5,891 nucleotides of DNA from an uncultured Eubacterium sp. (lineage in GTDB: Bacteria > Bacillota > Clostridia > Lachnospirales > Lachnospiraceae): the NCBI GenBank assembly GCA_934322085.1, contig CAKRGF010000052.1, positions 1-5,891 of the forward strand. Direction: 5' to 3'. The position numbers and the translations under genes are program-made. Under the pieces are notes generated by a model. That model did no database searches and was not told the origin of the DNA. It saw only the letters and a list, made by a program, of their open reading frames with translations. This document shows, in pieces, positions 1 through 5,854 of the stretch (position 1 is its first letter; each line of letters opens with the position of its first letter).

Positions 1-1
1 T

Positions 2-85
2 GTAGATGGAAGATTTTGTATAAAAGTCGAATTTGTACCGGATGGCGAAAGACATACGATATCATGCATAATAAAAACTGCATAA
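2..85 (+). CDS. C-terminal end of an unidentified protein (partial)
   Basis: The frame starting at base 2 is open from the window edge to a TAA at 83-85 and encodes 27 residues, VDGRFCIKVEFVPDGERHT followed by ISCIIKTA. The alternation of charged and hydrophobic residues (IKVEFV, ISCIIK) reads like two terminal beta-strands joined by a polar turn, as in many protein C-termini. The other two plus frames look less protein-like. The protein is too short to identify. I considered the end of a GHKL-type sensor kinase, but no motif supports that. It could also be chance open frame, because 28 codons is a weak signal. Confidence 0.35.
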   Translation, partial: VDGRFCIKVEFVPDGERHTISCIIKTA

Positions 86-341
86 TGATGGCATCTCTGA
101 ATGTTTCTGTCGTCGTGTCATCCATTCTATCTGTTCCCCCTCAAAAAAAACATTTCGATTGAAAGCAATCAACCAATTCTATGTTTTTTATATAATACAA
201 CGATTCAGCACTTAGAAATGTTGCAGTTTATTGGACCTTTTTGTACGTCATACCAAACATAAACGAATCCCTAACAACACACAGATTATTATCAATCACT
301 ATTAAGAATTCCCCTACATCTTCGCATAATTACTGTACTTA
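86..341. other. AT-rich stretch without a recognisable gene
   Basis: No frame on either strand gives a protein-like product with a ribosome site. The only structure seen is a small perfect hairpin (GATTG at 157-161 with CAATC at 166-170, loop AAAG). It is nested inside a weak 9-bp A/T-rich inverted repeat (145-153 with 181-189). There is an isolated TATAAT at 191-196 with no -35 box at the proper distance. Given the remnants to its right, this is probably eroded intergenic or former coding DNA. Confidence 0.5.
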
Positions 342-620
342 TTATCTATTGCTTTTAAATAATATTTTGCTCACACCTTTAACTTCATTAAACGCATATA
401 TTTGACCATCTGAAACTGATTTTTGTTCCTGAATCAACCACCCATTATCTCCATATTTCAAAAGACTATTCGAGCAGTTTTCTATCGCTGTTTTTTCAAT
501 GCTTTCAGAATTTTGATATGATTTATAGTAAACATTACCATCATCCTCTGAAACATAATAGATTCCTTTTTCCCCCAAAGCATAGCAACTAACATCTTCG
601 CTGTATCTTGTGTTATTCAC
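342..620 (-). CDS. Fragment of a possible beta-propeller-like protein, probably a remnant
   Basis: The minus-strand frame encodes about 92 residues ending at TAA (342-344). It carries short repeats of the kind seen in propeller-type and DUF5050-like proteins of Clostridia: GEKGIYYVSEDDGNVYYKS, then GDNGWLIQEQ, then GQIYAFNE. These have the Gly-Tyr-Tyr and Asp-Gly turns of blade strands. The first possible start is a GTG (618-620) with no Shine-Dalgarno sequence before it. The frame in fact stays open upstream to a stop at 648-650, into DNA that on the other strand encodes part of a transporter. This suggests the 5' end of the gene was lost at a junction near 621-630. There is no signal peptide and no catalytic motif. 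The family assignment is a weak impression. A short intact hypothetical protein is the alternative. Confidence 0.4.
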   Translation of the reverse strand: MNNTRYSEDVSCYALGEKGIYYVSEDDGNVYYKSYQNSESIEKTAIENCSNSLLKYGDNGWLIQEQKSVSDGQIYAFNEVKGVSKILFKSNR

Positions 621-621
621 T

Positions 622-1209
622 ATTTTACCATTTGTTGTAACACAGGTTTATGCAAGCAGTCTGCGGGAGACGGGAGATAGTGTTAAGCCGATGGTCGCGG
701 GAGTTATTTCGGTTTTTGTAGACATTTTGTTTAACTATCTTTACAGGGGCTTTACCGCACATTGCTTGTTCCACGTGACCTGATGGGAAAAATGTTAAAG
801 AAGGGCTTACCAATCTTCTTCAATGAATTTTTGTGGTCCGGCGGGATATTGTGTATTTTCCTTACGGTAAAATTGATCAGTATTTCCGAAGTTTTATGAT
901 ACGTCAGAACAGGTCAGAAATTATGGTCAATGGTTCATCATCATTACGGCTTTATTTTTCCCTGTGCAGGGCGTCTTAAATGCGTTATATTTTACGTTAC
1001 GTTCCGGTGGAAAAACATTGGTAACTTTTCTTTTTGACAGTGTCTATTCATGGTCGGTTACATTGCCGATTGCACTGTGTCTGTGTTTTCTTACAGATCT
1101 GCCAATCCTCGGTGTATATGCAATCGTACAGGCGGCAGATATTGCAAAAGTGGTTATTGGATACCGCATGATAAAAAAGGGAGTATGGATCAGTAATATT
1201 GTTGAGTAG
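622..1209 (+). pseudogene. Decayed MATE-family multidrug/cation efflux transporter
   Basis: Blocks of a MATE antiporter appear in the correct order but in different frames. Block 1 (about 622-741) encodes PFVVTQVYASSLRETGDSV and then PMVAGVISVFVDILFNYL, ending at TGA 781-783. Block 2 (about 747-845, another frame) encodes LYRTLLVPRDLMGKMLKKG and then LPIFFNEFLWSGG. Block 3 (from about 878, with a one-base frame slip near 892-895) encodes QYFRS, then FYDTSEQVR, and runs through TLRSGGKTLVTFLFDSVYSW to KKGVWISNIVE and TAG at 1207-1209. Intact members have about 440 residues. Here about the first 150 are missing, as are segments of perhaps 50-75 residues after NYL and after LWSGG. An intact pump would export drugs or metabolites by Na+ or H+ exchange, but this copy cannot be functional. 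Block boundaries are judged by eye from family knowledge. Confidence 0.85.
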
Positions 1210-1226
1210 TTAGCGGGCAGACTACG

Positions 1227-2042
1227 TCAGTCACTATTGCGGAAGATCGGATGGTGGCTGTTCCGGTATTGTGTTGGTGTCATGCCGGTATGACGTTTGA
1301 AGGCATAAGAAAAGGCATGCCCATCACAAAAACCCAGGCTTAGTGCGATAGACAAAATACTCCGGTTTGTGTTATATAATTCTACTTTGGCATATTCCAT
1401 TGTCTCATTGATGAGATACTGCTTTAATGTCATGCCGGTTTCTTTGCGAAAGAGCGACGAAAGATATTTGGGATGATAGCCAAAGTAGTTTGCCAGACCG
1501 GCTACGGTAAGGTGATAGGCCTGATTCCATTTAATATAATTCTTTACATTCTGTAATAAATAATCCTTAAAGGAATGTTGTGATAACAGACTTTCCTGTA
1601 TCTGATTATATAGTTCCAGTAAAATATTCATTGCGTAGAAGTTGTTTGTCCGTTTGTCCCGGTAGGTAAAGTTGACATCATTAAGCTGGGAGAATACGGC
1701 AGTGATGCGGTTCATAGAGGATAGAGAACCGCAGCGTGGGAGTGTGATAATGGCTTCATCCTTAATGTGCAACATCGGACATTCAAAATGAAGCCAGTAG
1801 AAAGAACAAAGGGAGGGTGCCGTTCCATATTGATGTCCCGGTTTCATAATTAAATATTCATTTTGGTTTACCGTATAGTCTTTTTCTGAATCTGCTATGT
1901 GTAAAGTACCTTCTGTTACGATAATGAGCTGGTATTCTTTCAGTGTCCGAGACATATGGATCCAGTCGGGTGAGCTGGATTCAAACAGACCATTATATTT
2001 ATAAGATACCTGGGCAGCAGTAGAAATTATAATATTTTCCAT
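1227..2042 (-). CDS. AraC-family transcriptional regulator
   Basis: This is a 271-residue one-component regulator. The N-terminal part (about residues 35-100, YQLIIVTEGTLHI then NEYLIMKPGHQYGT) is a cupin-like sugar-sensing domain. The C-terminal part is a double helix-turn-helix: HTH1 about 177-210 (LTVAGLANYFGYHPKYLSSL) and HTH2 about 228-260, with the family signature ALSLGF, FSYAFKRHTGMTPTQYR. Length and domain order are normal for sugar-responsive AraC/XylS members. I chose the ATG at 2040-2042 because AGGAGG lies 10 bases upstream. An in-frame TTG at 2046-2048 would add two residues but sits only 4 bases from that ribosome site. The gene diverges from the arabinofuranosidase gene, so it most likely activates that gene in response to a pentose or arabino-oligosaccharide. 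The effector is inferred, not visible. It runs convergently toward the MATE remnant with only 17 bp between, and no clear terminator is seen. Confidence 0.95.
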   Translation of the reverse strand: MENIIISTAAQVSYKYNGLFESSSPDWIHMSRTLKEYQLIIVTEGTLHIADSEKDYTVNQNEYLIMKPGHQYGTAPSLCSFYWLHFECPMLHIKDEAIITLPRCGSLSSMNRITAVFSQLNDVNFTYRDKRTNNFYAMNILLELYNQIQESLLSQHSFKDYLLQNVKNYIKWNQAYHLTVAGLANYFGYHPKYLSSLFRKETGMTLKQYLINETMEYAKVELYNTNRSILSIALSLGFCDGHAFSYAFKRHTGMTPTQYRNSHHPIFRNSD

Positions 2043-2052
2043 TTTCAAACAT

Positions 2053-2058
2053 CCTCCT
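2053..2058 (-). promoter_or_regulatory. Ribosome binding site of the AraC-family gene
   Basis: The minus strand reads AAAGGAGGATG here, a perfect AGGAGG core. It lies 10 bases before the ATG at 2040-2042 and 4 bases before the in-frame TTG at 2046-2048, which favours the ATG. The ATG overlapping the end of the ribosome site itself is in another frame. Confidence 0.8.
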
Positions 2059-2065
2059 TTTAGCT

Positions 2066-2081
2066 TATGGAAGCGTTTAAT
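2066..2081. promoter_or_regulatory. Candidate cre-like or LacI-family operator
   Basis: ATGGAAGCGTTTAATG has the central AAGCGTTT and left half of a catabolite-responsive element (TGNAARCGNWWWCA style). The right end (AATG) departs from consensus at about three positions. It lies in the 5' leader of the regulator gene, between its predicted transcription start and ribosome site, where CcpA-type binding would block elongation. It could equally be a site for another LacI-family regulator, or chance. Confidence 0.35.
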
Positions 2082-2110
2082 GCAACTGTAAGCAGGTAAT
2101 GTATAAAAAT

Positions 2111-2139
2111 AGTATAGTATAATAATCTTACTTTTTCAA
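2111..2139 (-). promoter_or_regulatory. Sigma-A promoter of the AraC-family gene
   Basis: On the minus strand TTGAAA (2134-2139) is followed after exactly 17 bases by TATACT (2111-2116). Each box differs from consensus at one position. Transcription would start near 2104, giving a leader of about 60 bases before the ATG. One arm of an inverted repeat (2123-2132) lies inside the spacer, a position suited to autoregulation. Confidence 0.7.
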
Positions 2140-2147
2140 ACCAAATG

Positions 2148-2175
2148 TATCACTTTTTTTATTTACTTATCACTT
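2148..2175 (+). promoter_or_regulatory. Direct repeat TATCACTT, candidate AraC-family half-sites
   Basis: TATCACTT occurs at 2148-2155 and again at 2168-2175, 20 bp apart start to start. The two copies thus lie on the same face of the helix, with the spacing expected of tandem AraC-family half-sites. The region upstream of the enzyme gene lacks a good -35 box, as expected for an activator-dependent promoter. Assigning these to the adjacent regulator is inference. Confidence 0.45.
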
Positions 2176-2193
2176 ACTATATGCAATAGTAAG
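2173..2193. repeat. 21-bp dyad upstream of the arabinofuranosidase gene
   Basis: CTTACTAT (2173-2180) is perfectly inverted as ATAGTAAG (2186-2193), with spacer ATGCA. The sequence TACTAT (2175-2180) inside it is the best candidate -10 box of the enzyme gene, with no recognisable -35 box 17 bp upstream. The dyad may be an operator over the promoter or, if transcription starts farther upstream, a leader hairpin. Confidence 0.5.
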
Positions 2194-2219
2194 ATTACTA
2201 AGTTTTAAAAAAAATGTAT

Positions 2220-2224
2220 GGAGG
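2220..2224 (+). promoter_or_regulatory. Ribosome binding site of the arabinofuranosidase gene
   Basis: GGAGG is placed 9 bases before the ATG at 2234, supporting that start. The start is confirmed by the signal peptide that immediately follows it. Confidence 0.85.
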
Positions 2225-2233
2225 TTTGAGCGT

Positions 2234-5200
2234 ATGAATGTCAGAAGATATCAAAAATGGGCAAAGAGCGGTCTGGCTATCATGTTGGCAGGCGCCATGA
2301 TGGTAGGAACAGCGGCATCCGGTGGAGGGATGACTGCACAGGCAGCAGAAACAGAAAGCAGTGACACGGTTAGTACACAGAAGGCGGTAACGTCTGATGC
2401 AGCATCCCTTCTTTTTACGGAGAAGCATATTACATCGGATCTTACATTACCAACGATAGGAGCTTCAGGAACTACGATTTCTTGGAAATCCTCTAATCCG
2501 TCAGTTCTTTCTAATGAAGGAAAGGTTACAAGACCGAAAAAAGGAGCAGCGGATGAAGAAGTTACATTGAAGGGAACAGTGAAGATGGGAGATTATGCAA
2601 AGGCGAGAAAGTTTGCGTTTGTTGTTCTGGCAGAGTCTGAGATGGGACCAACCAAAGAATTTGCGCTAGATCAGGTGGAACTTCTGGATGATTATTATCT
2701 TACAGCACAAAATTCGGATATTGAGTTTTTGAAGAAATTTGATAATGATCGTCTGTTATCAAGATTCCGTGAGACAGCAGGACTTGACACGAAAGGAATT
2801 GCTCCTTACGGTGGCTGGGAAGATGGCTGGCTTGGCGGTCATAGTGTCGGACATTATCTTACGGCGATAGCGCAGGCTGTGAAAGCGACCGGAAATGCTG
2901 ATCTGAAAGAAAAATCCAAACAACTGATTGAAGGACTGGCAGAGTGCCAGAATAAATTAGGAACAGGATTTATCTTTGGTGCCAAGATAGAGACGAAAGG
3001 ATATGTGGAAAAACAATTTGATATTCTGGAAGGTAAAACAACCGGAAAAACATGGGTACCGTGGTATAACATGCATAAGATGCTTACAGGACTTGTTGAT
3101 ACTTACAAATACACAGGTAATAAGCAGGCACTTGAAGTTGCAAAGAAGTTAGGCGACTGGATTTATAATCGTGTTAGCAAATGGGATGCCGGTACACAAG
3201 GTAGGGTTCTTGGTACAGAGTATGGCGGAATGAATGATTGCCTGTATGAGTTGTATTTATGCACCAGAGACAGTAATCATCTGGAAGCTGCGCACAAGTT
3301 TGATCAACCTAATCTTTATAAGACTGTAGCCAAAGGTGGTAAAAACTGCTTAAATGGTAAACATGCCAATACAACGATTCCTAAGTTCCTTGGTGCTTTA
3401 AAACGATATGTTGTTTTGGAACAGACAGGTGAATTAACAAAGGATGATGAAGCTTATCTGACAAATGTAGAGAAGTTCTTTGACATAGCGGTTACAAGAC
3501 ATGCCTATATAACAGGTGGCGTCAGTGTTATGGAACATTTCCGCAAAGACAATAATCAGGACGGAACAAGAACACAGACGAACTGCGAAAGCTGTTGTGC
3601 ACATAATATGCTGAAAATGGCAAAAGAGTTATATAAAGTAACAGGTGATAAGAAATATGCGGATTATTATGAGACAACTCTTCGCAACTCTATCATGGGT
3701 GCTGTAAAATCCGAGAGTGGAGCCGCTGCTTATTTCATTCCGATGGCTACCGGTTACTTTAAGACATTTGGCAATGAAGATCCGGCCAAAAACATGTTCT
3801 GGTGCTGTACCGGAAGTGGCATGGAGAACTTTACGAAATTGGGGGATAGTATTTATTTTCATGCTAATGATACCTTGATCGTAAATCAGTATGTTTCTTC
3901 TAAAGTAACATGGGAAGAGAAAAATCTTGTTGTGACTCAGAAGTCAGATGTAACGAAATCAGACAAAGCGACATTTACAGTTAATGCAAAAGATGGCAGT
4001 ACAATTCCTTCCGCAGCATTGGCATTGCGCGTTCCGGACTGGATGCATGGCAAAGCTGTTGTTACGGTAAATGGTCAGGAAGAGAAAGCGGCATTCAGCT
4101 CAGGTGGTTACATTCTTCTTGAGCGTGAGTGGAAAGATGGGGATGTTGTTACAATGGAATATCCGATGTCAGTAGATGCTTTCGGGCTTCCGGATAACAA
4201 TACGGTATTTGCGTTCCGTTATGGTCCGACTGTTCTTGCAGCCAGATTAGGAAAAGAAAAGATGACTTCAACTACCTGGGCAGGTGCTAATCTGACAGCC
4301 CCATTATATAAAGTAGTTGGTGATCAGAATCAGAAGATTACGATCAAGTATGGTGAGTCAAAAGCGGCAACACCATTGGGAAATGAAACATTAACCATTC
4401 AGGAGGATATGTCGACGATTGAATTTATCGATCATATTGACAATTATCTTGTGAAAGATACAACGAGTGGTACCTTAGCATTTAAATTGAAGGGAACCAA
4501 TGCGGACACAACATTTAATGGTGGATTGCAGTTCGTTCCATTTAACAAATTAAATGATGAGCGTTATGGAATCTACTGGTATTTTGATACAAAGTATACA
4601 GAGAGTGACGAAAAACAGATCCTTACAGCAAAAGAAAACGGACGTCTTGATGCCAGTATTCTTGATTCTACGCAGCCGGGATATGGACAGTACGAAACAG
4701 ATGTCATTCATCAGTTACAGGAAAAAGACTCAGTTGCCGGCACGATTACGGCTGGCGGAAGTACACGGTATGCAAAAGCAGGTGGATATTTCACTTATAA
4801 CTTTATTGTAAATCTGGATAAAGGTAACGCTTTGTTATGCCAGTTTGCGAAAGAAGACAATGGAAAAACAATTAAGGTCATGGTCGGTGATAAGCAGATC
4901 GCCAGCAAAAAACTGGCATATGACGGAACGGCAGCCTTCTATACCGAATATATTAATATTCCGGATGATGTATTGAAGAAAAATGTGAAGAAGATCGTGC
5001 CGGAAGGAGATACAAAAGAATATACCGTAGTGTCGGTACGATTTGAAAGTGGTTCTGACGCAGAAGACAGCGCACGTCTGGTAGGCGGTTTATATATGAC
5101 ACAGAGTTTTAGTGATCAGGCCGTCCTGAATACTTTGACAAGCTCGGCTGGTGAAGTAAGCAGTGCCAATGACACATTTACGATCGTTGCGCCGAAGGGA

Positions 5201-5725
5201 ACAACTTCGGTAGCTTTGAAATATGGTATTGCCGATCAGTTTGGTCTGCTGTATGTTAATGATAAACTTGTAGATGATACAAAACAGCAGACATATGAGC
5301 TTACGGCTGCTCCGCTTTCACTGAAAGTAAAAGTATATGCAGAAGATCATAAGACAGTAAGGAACTACTCGGTTGTCATCAAAGTAAAAGAAGATGATGT
5401 GAAAAAGAATAACAATAATACAAATAATAATTCCGGTTCTTCACAGAATACTGCGACACCAAAATCGTCAAACACTTCAAAGAAAAAGGTATCTATTTCA
5501 ATCACGGGTAAGAAATCGGTGAAAAAGGGCAAGACGATTACATTGATAGTAAAGAAAAAGAATGTGAAAGGAAAAGCAAAATGGAGTGTTAATAAGAAGA
5601 AACTGGCAAAACTGAAAAAGAAATCAGCAACAAAGGTTGTATTGAAAGCACGTAAGAAGGGTAAAGTAAAGGTAACAGTTAAAGTTGGTAAGTTAAAAGC
5701 GACTAAGACGATTACAATTAAATAA
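2234..5725 (+). CDS. Secreted multidomain GH127/GH146-type beta-L-arabinofuranosidase
   Basis: 1163 residues. Residues 1-37 form a Sec signal peptide (RR/K start, hydrophobic LAIMLAGAMMVGTAA, cleavage near TAQA-A). About 47-134 is an atypical bacterial Ig-like domain (ISWKSSNPSVLS, GKVTRP). About 139-545 is the DUF1680 (alpha/alpha)6 barrel, with GGHSVGHYL at 201-209. ITGGVSVMEHF ends at F436 and contains E434. CESCC is at 451-455 and WCCTGSGMEN at 523-532. By analogy with Bifidobacterium HypBA1, E452 is the acid/base and zinc ligand, C454 and C525 are zinc ligands, and C524 is the nucleophile. About 545-760 are beta-sandwiches (FRYGPTVLAARL at 661-671). About 763-958 resembles DUF6805 (PFNKLNDERYGIYW). 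About 965-1050 is cadherin-like (AEDHKTVRNYSVVIK). About 1059-1082 is an Asn/Ser/Thr linker, and 1083-1163 a Lys-rich Ig-like tail. It should release terminal beta-L-arabinofuranose outside the cell. Exact family (127 or 146) and substrate are not certain. No LPXTG or SLH motif is present. It diverges from the AraC-family gene. Confidence 0.93.
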   Translation: MNVRRYQKWAKSGLAIMLAGAMMVGTAASGGGMTAQAAETESSDTVSTQKAVTSDAASLLFTEKHITSDLTLPTIGASGTTISWKSSNPSVLSNEGKVTRPKKGAADEEVTLKGTVKMGDYAKARKFAFVVLAESEMGPTKEFALDQVELLDDYYLTAQNSDIEFLKKFDNDRLLSRFRETAGLDTKGIAPYGGWEDGWLGGHSVGHYLTAIAQAVKATGNADLKEKSKQLIEGLAECQNKLGTGFIFGAKIETKGYVEKQFDILEGKTTGKTWVPWYNMHKMLTGLVDTYKYTGNKQALEVAKKLGDWIYNRVSKWDAGTQGRVLGTEYGGMNDCLYELYLCTRDSNHLEAAHKFDQPNLYKTVAKGGKNCLNGKHANTTIPKFLGALKRYVVLEQTGELTKDDEAYLTNVEKFFDIAVTRHAYITGGVSVMEHFRKDNNQDGTRTQTNCESCCAHNMLKMAKELYKVTGDKKYADYYETTLRNSIMGAVKSESGAAAYFIPMATGYFKTFGNEDPAKNMFWCCTGSGMENFTKLGDSIYFHANDTLIVNQYVSSKVTWEEKNLVVTQKSDVTKSDKATFTVNAKDGSTIPSAALALRVPDWMHGKAVVTVNGQEEKAAFSSGGYILLEREWKDGDVVTMEYPMSVDAFGLPDNNTVFAFRYGPTVLAARLGKEKMTSTTWAGANLTAPLYKVVGDQNQKITIKYGESKAATPLGNETLTIQEDMSTIEFIDHIDNYLVKDTTSGTLAFKLKGTNADTTFNGGLQFVPFNKLNDERYGIYWYFDTKYTESDEKQILTAKENGRLDASILDSTQPGYGQYETDVIHQLQEKDSVAGTITAGGSTRYAKAGGYFTYNFIVNLDKGNALLCQFAKEDNGKTIKVMVGDKQIASKKLAYDGTAAFYTEYINIPDDVLKKNVKKIVPEGDTKEYTVVSVRFESGSDAEDSARLVGGLYMTQSFSDQAVLNTLTSSAGEVSSANDTFTIVAPKGTTSVALKYGIADQFGLLYVNDKLVDDTKQQTYELTAAPLSLKVKVYAEDHKTVRNYSVVIKVKEDDVKKNNNNTNNNSGSSQNTATPKSSNTSKKKVSISITGKKSVKKGKTITLIVKKKNVKGKAKWSVNKKKLAKLKKKSATKVVLKARKKGKVKVTVKVGKLKATKTITIK

Positions 5726-5730
5726 TAAAA

Positions 5731-5765
5731 AACAATCCGCCGGAACCAGTTTCCAGCGGATTGTT
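5731..5765 (-). terminator. Strong hairpin after the enzyme gene, terminator-like on the minus strand
   Basis: AACAATCCGC (5731-5740) pairs perfectly with GCGGATTGTT (5756-5765). After one mismatch, GGAA (5742-5745) pairs with TTCC (5751-5754). It starts 5 bases after the TAA. The A-run lies on its left, so the U-tract needed for intrinsic termination exists only for leftward transcription. On the plus strand it lacks a T-run and may instead protect the mRNA 3' end. Confidence 0.6.
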
Positions 5766-5781
5766 CAGACTGTAGACAAAG

Positions 5782-5815
5782 TGGTGCTAGGACTGTTGTC
5801 CCAGCACCATTTTTC
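5782..5815 (+). terminator. Rho-independent terminator of the arabinofuranosidase gene
   Basis: TGGTGCT (5782-5788) pairs with AGCACCA (5803-5809). After one A-C mismatch, GGAC (5790-5793) pairs with GTCC (5798-5801) around a TGTT loop, and TTTTT follows at 5810-5814. This is a standard intrinsic terminator reading rightward. Confidence 0.85.
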
Positions 5816-5820
5816 TGAGC

Positions 5821-5850
5821 CTGTGAAAAAATTTCTGTAAATTATATAAT
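5821..5850 (+). promoter_or_regulatory. Candidate promoter of the gene beyond the right edge
   Basis: A perfect TATAAT at 5845-5850 lies just after the terminator. The -35 region is weak: CTGTGA at 5821-5826 with an 18-base spacer matches TTGACA at three positions. Transcription would start near 5856-5857, directly at the start of the inverted repeat described next. Confidence 0.5.
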
Positions 5851-5854
5851 ATCA

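Larger units (their letters stand above)
2123..2197. repeat. Distant inverted repeat, 10-bp arms
   Basis: TAATCTTACT (2123-2132) is exactly inverted as AGTAAGATTA (2188-2197). Arm centres are 65 bp apart, close to six helical turns. The left arm is in the regulator's promoter spacer and the right arm lies just upstream of the enzyme gene's ribosome site. This is consistent with paired regulator sites joined by a DNA loop, but that is inference. AT-rich DNA raises the chance of accidental repeats. Confidence 0.5.

Noticed and set aside
145..189. A/T-rich inverted repeat with an inner GATTG/CAATC hairpin
   Set aside because: The outer stem is almost all A-T and the loop is long. There is no adjacent gene end it could terminate with a proper U-tract, so chance is likely.
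191..196. TATAAT as a promoter -10 box
   Set aside because: The nearest TTGAAA (159-164) is 26 bases away, which is too far, and no plus-strand gene follows.
625..813. Open frame on the minus strand, 62 codons
   Set aside because: It lies opposite the MATE remnant, whose plus-strand translation matches the family. The minus-strand product has no ribosome site and no protein-like pattern.
2118..2123. TATAAT as the -10 box of the arabinofuranosidase gene
   Set aside because: No -35 box stands at 16-18 bp, and it lies over 100 bases from the start codon within the regulator's promoter. It remains possible but is not supported.
2198..2428. Open frame on the minus strand, 76 codons
   Set aside because: It is the antisense of the enzyme's ribosome site, signal peptide and Ig-like domain. 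The Cys/Arg-rich product is typical of an antisense shadow.
2854..3072. Open frame on the minus strand inside the enzyme gene
   Set aside because: It is fully antisense to the conserved catalytic barrel and has no ribosome site.
3629..3862. Open frame on the minus strand inside the enzyme gene
   Set aside because: It is antisense to the region carrying the catalytic Cys-Cys pair, and the product has no recognisable features.
4554..4811. Second plus-strand frame inside the enzyme gene
   Set aside because: It overlaps the DUF6805-like segment in another frame. The in-frame protein of the long gene matches a known family and this one does not.
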